Assembly: GCA_902462495.1 (NCBI GenBank)
Contig: CABQCC010000081.1
Span: 1 to 6,368, forward strand
From: an uncultured Eubacterium sp.
Lineage (GTDB): Bacteria; Bacillota; Clostridia; Oscillospirales; Acutalibacteraceae
Direction: 5' to 3'
Length of the DNA: 6,368 bases
In this document: positions 1-5,008 of the stretch, one piece after another
How the letters are laid out: the number at the start of each line of letters is the position of its first letter
Position numbering within the stretch: the first letter of the stretch is position 1
Made by a program: the position numbers and the translations under genes
The notes under the pieces: generated by a model
Databases searched by the model: none
Told to the model about the DNA's origin: nothing
Seen by the model: only the letters and a program-made list of their open reading frames with translations

Positions 1-861
1 GTAAAACTGCCTGTCGAACAAATCGTCGGCGCCGACAACAAGCGCACGAACAATATCAAATGCAAAGATGAATACGCAAATGCCCAAAACTATGAATGAC
101 AAAATTTTGGAAAGCTGATTGAGCTTGATTTGGAGAGGGGTTTCCTCGTCCTTTGCCTGTGTGAGTGCATCGGCAATCTTGCCCATTTCGGTATCCATAC
201 CCGTTGCAACAACAACTGCCTTGCCTCTGCCGTATGCAACCGATGAGCCCATATAGCACATATTTTTTCTGTCGCCAAGCGGAACATCATCAGAGCCGAG
301 CGGGTCGATAGGCTCTGCTGTTTTGGTTACGGGCACGGATTCGCCCGTAAGTGCGGATTCCTCAATTTTCATAGAGGCACATTCGATAATTCGGCAATCG
401 GCAGGAACGCTGTCACCTGCTTCAAGAACAACAACATCACCAACAACGATGTCCTCACTCTTTACTGTGACAACCTTGCCGTCACGAATAACCTTTGATG
501 TGGCGGCGGCTATTTCCTGCAAGGCTTCAATCGCTTTTTCTGCCTTGCTTTCCTGATAAACGCCCAAAACCGCATTGATGATTACAACCACCATAATGAT
601 GATAACATCGGCATAGCCTTCGCCCTCACCGCCGACTGTGGCTGTGACTGCGCTGATTACTGCCGCAACAATCAAAATGATAATCATCGGGTCTGCAAGC
701 TGAGATAAAAAGCGTTTGATAAGACTATCCTTTTTGCCCTCTGCAAGCTTGTTTTTGCCGTTTTTTTCAAGTCTTGACGAAGCTTCGGCGGATGAAATAC
801 CGCTTTGCTCCGACTTTACACCGGCAAGCACTTCTTCTTTCGTTTTCAAATACTCTTTCAT
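1..861 (-). CDS. P2-type cation-transporting ATPase (Ca2+/Mn2+ type), N-terminal part, cut by window edge
   Basis: Membrane P-type ATPase of the Ca2+/Mn2+ (SERCA/PMR1-like) group, which pumps divalent cations out of the cytoplasm using ATP. 287 codons are open from the ATG at 861 to position 1, so the C-terminal two thirds, including the DKTGT phosphorylation site, lie outside. Visible in order: a cation-ATPase N-terminal region (about 1-50, with SSAEASSRLEKNGKNKL), TM1 (about 58-77), TM2 (about 84-102), and the actuator domain (about 105-240) with the dephosphorylation motif TGES at 172-175, preceded by DSVPADCR at 150-157 and followed by TGMDTEMGKIA at 220-230. TM3 begins near 252. The start is fixed by GGAAGGTG (875-868), 6 nt upstream. 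A yybP-ykoY Mn2+ riboswitch in the leader argues for Mn2+ export; the ion-binding helices needed to test this are missing. Family call is very secure, substrate moderate. Confidence 0.95.
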   Translation of the reverse strand, partial: MKEYLKTKEEVLAGVKSEQSGISSAEASSRLEKNGKNKLAEGKKDSLIKRFLSQLADPMIIILIVAAVISAVTATVGGEGEGYADVIIIMVVVIINAVLGVYQESKAEKAIEALQEIAAATSKVIRDGKVVTVKSEDIVVGDVVVLEAGDSVPADCRIIECASMKIEESALTGESVPVTKTAEPIDPLGSDDVPLGDRKNMCYMGSSVAYGRGKAVVVATGMDTEMGKIADALTQAKDEETPLQIKLNQLSKILSFIVLGICVFIFAFDIVRALVVGADDLFDRQFY

Positions 862-919
862 ACAGTACACCTTCCGTTAGAATATACTACAACGCAGGCT
901 TTGTGCCTTGCATTTTTAT

Positions 920-963
920 ATAAAAATAGACTCATACATAGTATCTGCACTATGCACAAGTCT
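920..963 (-). terminator. riboswitch-controlled intrinsic terminator of the P-type ATPase leader
   Basis: Reading the minus strand, 963-949 pairs with 942-928 in an uninterrupted 15-bp stem (three G-U pairs, otherwise Watson-Crick) around a 6-nt loop (948-943). ATTTTTAT follows at 927-920. The 5' arm contains CTTGT (960-956), the 3' strand of the aptamer's closing helix, so aptamer and terminator cannot both form. This is the expression platform of a transcriptional ON switch: ligand-bound aptamer prevents termination. It may also stop read-through arriving from the hisH-hisF-MATE unit, since no other terminator is seen after the MATE gene. Confidence 0.85.
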
Positions 964-1041
964 CATTCTCTACAATTAAGCCAGCCTATATCGGCATGAT
1001 GTTGACTTAACACACGATAACCGTGGAATTACTCCCCTGTC
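956..1041 (-). promoter_or_regulatory. yybP-ykoY manganese riboswitch aptamer
   Basis: The minus-strand leader contains the family's conserved blocks in the correct order: GGGGAGTA (1037-1030), a short variable hairpin CACG/CGTG (1025-1022 with 1016-1013), GTCAACAT (1006-999), GCC/GGC around a small loop (995-993 with 986-984) running into GGCTGGC (986-980), then GAGAC (964-960). Closing helix P1 is ACAGG (1040-1036) with CTTGT (960-956). yybP-ykoY RNAs are known Mn2+ sensors that turn on Mn2+ exporters, including P-type ATPases, TerC-like and MntP-like proteins. Here the aptamer lies directly before a P-type ATPase and overlaps a terminator, which gives an ON switch. Recognition is by consensus and pairing read by eye, not by a covariance-model score. 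Confidence 0.9.
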
Positions 1042-1050
1042 TTTAGTTAG

Positions 1051-1079
1051 AATATAACATACAGGTGTATAAAAGTCAA
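1051..1079 (-). promoter_or_regulatory. promoter of the riboswitch / P-type ATPase transcript
   Basis: On the minus strand, TTGACT (1079-1074), a 17-nt spacer, and TATATT (1056-1051) with a TG one base upstream (1059-1058, extended -10). This is close to the housekeeping sigma consensus. Predicted transcription start is near 1044, a few bases before the aptamer's P1 helix, which is where a riboswitch leader should begin. The -35 starts only 11 nt beyond the MATE stop codon. Confidence 0.85.
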
Positions 1080-1090
1080 CAGCGCAAATG

Positions 1091-2449
1091 TTAACATTTT
1101 CTTAATTGTTTTTTGAAAGCAACAAGAAACGGAGCAGACACAACAGCCGCCAAAACATAGGCTATCGGCTGTGAAAGTTCCAAGCCGACAATGCCGAAAA
1201 ACCTCGGCAAAACAAGAGCAAGCGGAGCAAAGAAAAGTCCGTTTTGACAGCAAGCAAGGAACAGCGCCCTGCCCTTTTTGCCGATACTCTGAAATGTCAT
1301 ATTTGCGGTGAGTGCAGTAGGCAAAAACACAAGCGAAACACAGAGATAACGGAGTGCGGTTGCACCGATTTCAACAACTTCCGCTTCGCTTCTGAACCGA
1401 CCGATAACCCACGGAGCAAATGCAAACATAATGCCCGAAAGAACGGTTACGGCAACCGTTCCGTAAATCCACAAAAAATCAATTGCCTTGCGAACACGGT
1501 CAAAGTCCTTACTGCCGTAATTGAACGCACTGACAGGTTGAAATCCCTGACCGATACCGACGCAAACGCTGAAAATCAGCATTGAACACCTATTTGAAAC
1601 GCTCATAGCGGCAATACAGGTGTCGCCGTAAGGCGAAGCCATAACATTGAGAATCATTGTTGACAAACTGCCGAGTCCGTTACGCATAAAACTCGGAAAT
1701 CCGGTTGCAACAATTTCCCAAATATCTCTGCCGTTAAGTCGAACATATTTCAAATTAATTCGGCATTGGCACTTTTTCATAATAAAAGCAGACAGCAAAA
1801 TCGCCATACTCAAATACTGACTGATTGCCGTTGCAAGACCTGCGCCCGAAATACCCATATTAAATGTAAAAATAAATAAAGGGTCAAGCGCAATATTGAG
1901 AATACCGCCCGAAGTGAGTCCAATCATAGCAAGTCGGGCAAGTCCCTCGTATCGCAAAATATTATTCATCACACAGCTTGTACACATAGCCGGACCTGAA
2001 ATGAGAATATAAAGTCCGTACTGCTTTGCATAGGGCAAAATCGTTTCGGTACTGCCGAGAAACGACATCAACTTGTCCAAAAAGAACAAACCGACAACCG
2101 CAATAACGGTGCTTATACCAAGTGATAAAAAGAATGCGGTTGAGCAAAACTTTCTGGCAGTTTCAACATCTTTTGCACCGAGCCGTCTTGAAACAATCGA
2201 GCCTGCACCCTGACCGAACATAAAACCGAATGCCTGAAAAACAGCCATAAGGCTGAACACAACTCCCGTTGCACCCGAAGCGGAAACGCTGATTTTTGAC
2301 ACAAAATAAGTGTCCGCCATATTATATGTTGTTGTTATAAGCATACTGATAACAGTAGGGACAGACAAGATAAATATAAGTTTATTTACCGGGGTTCTTG
2401 TCATTTTTTTATACTGTTTATCAGCTGCCGAATTTTCACTATTTGTCAA
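1091..2449 (-). CDS. MATE family multidrug/metabolite exporter
   Basis: Inner-membrane transporter of the MATE (multi antimicrobial extrusion, MepA/NorM/DinF-like) family, using Na+ or H+ gradients to export small molecules; the substrate cannot be told from sequence. 452 residues and about 12 hydrophobic segments match the family's usual 440-460. Family-typical motifs: YNMADTYFV (42-50) in TM1, FGQGAGSIVSRRLGA (78-92), NNILRYEG (162-169), NIALDPLFIF (185-194), the second-half counterpart GIGQGFQPVSAFNYG (298-312), and QSIGKKG (387-393). The start is uncertain. The first possible codon is TTG at 2449, 4 nt after the hisF stop, behind a weak AGAAG (2459-2455). An ATG at 2404 (residue 16) would give 437 residues and fits where homologues usually begin (TRTPVNKLIF), but it has no clear ribosome binding site. 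I prefer the TTG because of coupling to hisF. Last gene of the hisH-hisF-MATE unit; no own terminator seen. Confidence 0.93.
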   Translation of the reverse strand: MTNSENSAADKQYKKMTRTPVNKLIFILSVPTVISMLITTTYNMADTYFVSKISVSASGATGVVFSLMAVFQAFGFMFGQGAGSIVSRRLGAKDVETARKFCSTAFFLSLGISTVIAVVGLFFLDKLMSFLGSTETILPYAKQYGLYILISGPAMCTSCVMNNILRYEGLARLAMIGLTSGGILNIALDPLFIFTFNMGISGAGLATAISQYLSMAILLSAFIMKKCQCRINLKYVRLNGRDIWEIVATGFPSFMRNGLGSLSTMILNVMASPYGDTCIAAMSVSNRCSMLIFSVCVGIGQGFQPVSAFNYGSKDFDRVRKAIDFLWIYGTVAVTVLSGIMFAFAPWVIGRFRSEAEVVEIGATALRYLCVSLVFLPTALTANMTFQSIGKKGRALFLACCQNGLFFAPLALVLPRFFGIVGLELSQPIAYVLAAVVSAPFLVAFKKQLRKC

Positions 2450-2453
2450 ATTA

Positions 2454-3212
2454 TCATCTTCTTACGCTAACATTATTTTTTGCAAGATAATCCTTTAGCA
2501 CAGGGATAGGAAGTTCGTTAAAATGAAAGAGGCTTGCCGCAAGAACCGCATCTGCCTTGCCGTCAACAAAGGCGTCCAAAAAATGTTCTGCCTTGCCTGC
2601 ACCGCCCGAAGCTATGACAGGAATACCGACCTTTTCGGACACAGCACGGGTGAGTTCAATATCATATCCTGTTTTTTGACCGTCACAATCCATAGAGGTC
2701 AAAAGGATTTCGCCTGCGCCTCTTTTTTCTGCTTCAACAGCCCATTCGACAGCGTCAATGCCTGTCGGAATTCTGCCGCCGTTGAGATAGACCTCCCAGC
2801 CTCCATCTGCCTTGCGTTTTGCATCAATCGCAACAACAACGCACTGCGAGCCGAATTTGTATGCAGCTTCATTGATTAAATCGGGATTGCGAACAGCGGC
2901 GGAATTGACAGAAATTTTATCGGCGCCTGCACGCAAAAGTTCCTTGAAATCATCAACGGATTTTATTCCGCCACCGACAGTAAACGGAATAAACACGGTG
3001 TCGGCAACTCTCGACACAATATCAATCATAGTGCTTCTGCCCTCGTGAGTTGCGGTTATGTCAAGGAGCACAAGTTCGTCTGCGCCCTGCTTGTCATAAG
3101 CCGCCGCACATTCAACAGGGTCGCCTGCATCTCGCAAATCAACAAACGAAACACCTTTTACTACTCTACCATTTTTAACATCCAAGCACGGAATTATTCT
3201 TTTTGCGTACAT
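2454..3212 (-). CDS. hisF: imidazole glycerol phosphate synthase, cyclase subunit HisF
   Basis: Cyclase half of IGP synthase (histidine biosynthesis). It uses ammonia channelled from HisH to convert PRFAR into imidazole glycerol phosphate and AICAR, in the cytoplasm. 252 residues, the normal length, as a single TIM barrel. The catalytic aspartates sit at the canonical positions: D11 in IIPCLDVKNGRVVKG (6-20) and D130 in VVVAIDAKR (125-133). Phosphate-binding loops are visible as TVGGGI (78-83), SVNSAA (101-106), TSMDCDG (172-178) and ASGGAG (201-206). ATG at 3212 is set by GGGAGGA (3225-3219), which lies inside the last codons of hisH; the hisH stop is 2 nt upstream, so translation is probably coupled and subunit ratio kept near 1:1. 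The MATE gene follows after 4 nt. No missing residues or frameshift seen. Confidence 0.98.
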   Translation of the reverse strand: MYAKRIIPCLDVKNGRVVKGVSFVDLRDAGDPVECAAAYDKQGADELVLLDITATHEGRSTMIDIVSRVADTVFIPFTVGGGIKSVDDFKELLRAGADKISVNSAAVRNPDLINEAAYKFGSQCVVVAIDAKRKADGGWEVYLNGGRIPTGIDAVEWAVEAEKRGAGEILLTSMDCDGQKTGYDIELTRAVSEKVGIPVIASGGAGKAEHFLDAFVDGKADAVLAASLFHFNELPIPVLKDYLAKNNVSVRR

Positions 3213-3214
3213 AT

Positions 3215-3826
3215 TCAGTCCTCCCTATTAACAAAATTTCTAAGCAAAGCAAGTCCGAACTCGCTGCTTTTTTCAGGGTGAAACTGTGTGGCACAAACTC
3301 TGCCGTTTTGCACAGCACACTGAATAGGCACACCGTATTGTGTTGTGCCTGCAACAATATCCTCATCGGCATTTTTGAGATAATAAGAATGAACAAAATA
3401 AAAATAGCTTTCGTCCTTTATTCCCTCAAATATACCGTTTGTTTGATTAAGTTTTACGCTATTCCAGCCGATGTGCGGAACTTTCAGTCCGTTATCTTTC
3501 GGAATAGTAACAATATCGCCATTGAAAATTCCAAGACCTTTTACACCCGGTGATTCTTCGCTCGACTCAAAAAGAAGCTGAAGTCCAAGACAGATACCCA
3601 AAAAATGCTTTGAACCGTCAGCAGATTTTTTAATTGTTTCTTCAAGTCCTCGTTCTCTGATACAGCTCATTGCGTCTGCAAAAGAGCCGACACCCGGCAG
3701 GATAATATGAGATGCCGCATTTATCTCGTCTTTATTATCCGTAATCTTACTTTCTGCGCCGATAAAATCCAAAGCCTTTTTCACACTTTGCAAATTGCCT
3801 GCACCGTAATCAATGATTGCAACCAT
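3215..3826 (-). CDS. hisH: imidazole glycerol phosphate synthase, glutamine amidotransferase subunit HisH
   Basis: Class I glutamine amidotransferase that hydrolyses glutamine and passes ammonia to HisF. 203 residues, usual length, one domain. The catalytic triad is intact: C79 in GICLGLQ (77-83), H183 and E185 in QFHPEKS (181-187). The PGVGSF loop (44-49) and HIGWN (118-122), both typical of HisH rather than other amidotransferases, are present; the N-terminus IDYGAGNLQSV (5-15) is also characteristic. ATG at 3826 has TAGGAGAA upstream (3838-3831). First gene of the hisH-hisF-MATE unit, 2 nt before hisF. The leader is only about 20 nt from the predicted promoter, so there is no room for a T-box or histidine leader peptide. 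The other histidine genes are not in this window. The intact catalytic residues favour true histidine biosynthesis over the HisH2/HisF2-like sugar-amidation pairs, but residues alone do not exclude the latter. Confidence 0.98.
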   Translation of the reverse strand: MVAIIDYGAGNLQSVKKALDFIGAESKITDNKDEINAASHIILPGVGSFADAMSCIRERGLEETIKKSADGSKHFLGICLGLQLLFESSEESPGVKGLGIFNGDIVTIPKDNGLKVPHIGWNSVKLNQTNGIFEGIKDESYFYFVHSYYLKNADEDIVAGTTQYGVPIQCAVQNGRVCATQFHPEKSSEFGLALLRNFVNRED

Positions 3827-3854
3827 AATATTCTCCTATAATTTTGATATATTA

Positions 3855-3883
3855 ATAATATCACTCAAAAAGAAAAAATGCAA
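3855..3883 (-). promoter_or_regulatory. probable promoter of hisH-hisF-MATE
   Basis: On the minus strand a TATTAT -10 (3860-3855) with TG one base upstream (3863-3862, extended -10), and a poor -35 TTGCAT (3883-3878) at a 17-nt spacing. The transcription start would be near 3848, giving a leader of about 22 nt. The weak -35 is compensated by the extended -10. Its -35 is 8 bp from the -35 of the divergent ppa promoter. Confidence 0.6.
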
Positions 3884-3891
3884 ATTTAAAA

Positions 3892-3920
3892 TTGACAAAT
3901 CTTTTCTATAATGTTATTAT
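3892..3920 (+). promoter_or_regulatory. promoter of ppa
   Basis: Perfect -35 TTGACA (3892-3897), 17-nt spacer, -10 TATTAT (3915-3920) with TG at 3912-3913 (extended -10). The predicted start is near 3927, a short leader, then AAGGAGG (3936-3942) 7 nt before the ATG. The near-ideal elements suggest strong constitutive expression, as expected for pyrophosphatase. Confidence 0.85.
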
Positions 3921-3949
3921 ACTGTCATACTATTTAAGGAGGAGCGTTT

Positions 3950-4483
3950 ATGAACATTTGGCACGACATATCTCCAAAGCGTATTAAGAAAGACCAATTC
4001 TACGCTGTAATCGAGATTTCAAAAGGCGGAAAGAACAAGTACGAGCTTGACAAAGAAACAGGCATGCTCAAACTTGACAGAGTTTTGTTTACATCAACTC
4101 ACTACCCTGCAAACTACGGCTTTATTCCGAGAACATATGCCAGCGACAACGACCCCCTTGATGTTTTGGTGCTTTGCAGTGAGCAAATCAGACCAATGAC
4201 AATCGTTGAATGCAAACCAATCGGCGTTTTGGTTATGGAAGACAGCGGAGCAAAAGATGAAAAAATCATTGCAGTTCCTGTCAACGACCCTAACTACAAT
4301 TCATACACAAACATCGACCAGCTTCCAAGCCACAGATTTGACGAAATCAAGCACTTCTTTGAAGTGTACAAAACTCTTGAACACGACAAAAACACATCTG
4401 TAACAGAAGTTAAGCCAAAGGAAGAAGCAGTCAAGATTATTCAGGATTGTATCGACAGCTACATAAGGAATTTCCAATTATAA
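3950..4483 (+). CDS. ppa: family I inorganic pyrophosphatase
   Basis: Soluble cytoplasmic enzyme hydrolysing pyrophosphate to two phosphates with Mg2+, pulling PPi-releasing biosynthetic reactions forward. 177 residues, the usual bacterial length. The metal-binding signature DNDPLDV is at 66-72 (D66, D68, D71), and nearly every active-site residue known from the E. coli enzyme has a counterpart: E22, K30, E32, R44, Y56, D98, D103, K105, Y140 and K141 (in FFEVYKTLE, 136-144). ATG at 3950 is fixed by AAGGAGG at 3936-3942. Divergent from hisH across a 123-bp promoter region. The gene is followed at once by a hairpin and then a tRNA-Ser gene. Family II (DHH) pyrophosphatases, common in other Firmicutes, are excluded by the motifs. 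No oddities in the protein. Confidence 0.98.
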   Translation: MNIWHDISPKRIKKDQFYAVIEISKGGKNKYELDKETGMLKLDRVLFTSTHYPANYGFIPRTYASDNDPLDVLVLCSEQIRPMTIVECKPIGVLVMEDSGAKDEKIIAVPVNDPNYNSYTNIDQLPSHRFDEIKHFFEVYKTLEHDKNTSVTEVKPKEEAVKIIQDCIDSYIRNFQL

Positions 4484-4490
4484 TAAAAAT

Positions 4491-4517
4491 AAGGCAAAGA
4501 AATCTTTGCCTTTATAT
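4491..4517 (+). terminator. hairpin after ppa, possible weak terminator or processing site
   Basis: AAGGCAAAG (4491-4499) pairs with CTTTGCCTT (4504-4512), 9 bp with a 4-base AAAT loop, 8 nt after the ppa stop. The downstream run is poor (TTATATAC), and the tRNA 5' end lies only 7 nt past the stem. It may therefore terminate incompletely, or protect and separate the ppa mRNA end from a co-transcribed tRNA. Confidence 0.65.
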
Positions 4518-4519
4518 AC

Positions 4520-4608
4520 GGAGACGTATCGAAGTGGTCATAACGGGGCGCACTCGAAATGCGTTTGCCTTCACGGGCACGAGGGTTCGAATCCCTCCGT
4601 CTCCGCCA
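4520..4608 (+). tRNA. tRNA-Ser, anticodon CGA (reads UCG)
   Basis: 89-nt class II tRNA with CCA encoded. Acceptor GGAGACG (4520-4526) pairs fully with CGTCTCC (4598-4604), then discriminator G4605 and CCA 4606-4608. The D stem is TCG/CGG (4529-4531 with 4544-4546). The anticodon stem GCGCA (4548-4552) pairs with TGCGT (4560-4564) around the loop CTCGAAA, anticodon CGA at 4555-4557. The long variable arm has a 4-bp stem TGCC/GGCA (4566-4569, 4576-4579), the serine hallmark. The T arm is GAGGG-TTCGAAT-CCCTC (4581-4597). No convincing own promoter: a TATAAT (4479-4484) overlaps the ppa stop but lacks a -35 at proper spacing, so transcription by read-through from ppa is possible. Confidence 0.97.
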
Positions 4609-4611
4609 CAA

Positions 4612-4642
4612 AACGGCAGTCAATATTGGCTGCCGTTAATTA
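4612..4642 (+). terminator. hairpin just after tRNA-Ser
   Basis: AACGGCAGTCA (4612-4622) pairs with TGGCTGCCGTT (4627-4637), 11 bp with one G-T pair and an ATAT loop, starting 4 nt after the tRNA CCA. The following AATTA is not a good T run, so termination may be partial. It could instead guide 3' processing of the tRNA precursor. Confidence 0.55.
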
Positions 4643-4671
4643 AATCAGCTTTTGCAACAAATACATACAAC

Positions 4672-4711
4672 AAAAAACAGACAACGGTTTGGGATGCGTT
4701 GTCTGTTTTTT
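4672..4711. terminator. strong bidirectional intrinsic terminator
   Basis: A perfect 15-bp inverted repeat, 4672-4686 with 4697-4711: six A on the left, the GC-containing core CAGACAACG, a 10-nt loop, the complement, then six T. The A and T runs make it a terminator in both directions. On the plus strand it closes the ppa-tRNA region. No minus-strand gene lies immediately to its right, so its reverse role may only block stray transcription. Confidence 0.85.
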
Positions 4712-5008
4712 ATAAGTGCGATTCTGATTTGGGAGCACTTGATTGCAAATTTACTGTATAGACATATAATTACAGATCTATAATCACATTATACTAAAAC
4801 ATTGGCGGAAGTACAATATACACATTTAACAAAATAATTCTATCATTTTGTAGGATTATCCAAAAAAGTTTTTTATTTGGTAAAAAAATGTTCACACTTT
4901 ATTTATAAAATATAAGGAACAAAATCTGTATATTGTTTTATGTTGAAATTTGATACTTTTTGAAAGCATAAAAATATGATATGATATTTTAAATTCGGAG
5001 GTGACTGT
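4712..5008. other. AT-rich gene-free stretch before the B6 kinase gene
   Basis: No ORF of meaningful length with a ribosome binding site on either strand; ATG-started frames here are fewer than 10 codons. It holds an imperfect hairpin AAGTGC/GCACTT (4715-4720 with 4735-4740, 14-nt loop), a near-palindrome around AGATCT (about 4770-4785), A and T runs, and at the right end the kinase promoter candidate. No riboswitch consensus recognised. Confidence 0.6.
4977..4985 (+). promoter_or_regulatory. candidate extended -10 promoter of the pyridoxamine kinase gene
   Basis: TG (4977-4978), A, then TATGAT (4980-4985) form an extended -10. A -35 at 17 nt is only TTTTTG (4957-4962), and TTGAAA (4960-4965) is too close at 14 nt. 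The start would be near 4992, leaving just enough leader for the ribosome binding site at 4997-5001. Weak evidence. Confidence 0.4.

Larger units (their letters stand above)
876..1056 (-). repeat. 11-nt direct repeat flanking the riboswitch leader
   Basis: TATATTCTAAC occurs twice on the minus strand, at 1056-1046 (promoter -10 and start region) and at 886-876 (just before the ATPase ribosome binding site). The second copy has no convincing -35 at 17 nt, so it is probably not a second promoter. It could be chance in AT-rich DNA; the coordinates span both copies and the region between them. Confidence 0.3.

Noticed and set aside
1244..1585. 113-residue plus-strand frame antisense to the MATE gene
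   Set aside because: Shadow frame inside a well-supported gene, with no ribosome binding site and no recognisable protein features.
3203..3553. 116-residue plus-strand frame antisense to hisH
   Set aside because: Lies opposite a gene with an intact catalytic triad; composition is irregular and no ribosome binding site precedes it.
3827..3949. T-box or histidine attenuator upstream of hisH
   Set aside because: The predicted leader is only about 22 nt and has no histidine-rich leader peptide or T-box sequence.
4447..4761. 104-residue plus-strand frame
   Set aside because: Runs from inside ppa through the tRNA and two hairpins; it is not a protein gene.
4712..5008. Riboswitch upstream of the B6 kinase
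   Set aside because: No known aptamer consensus recognised, only short AT-rich pairings, and the likely transcription start leaves a very short leader.
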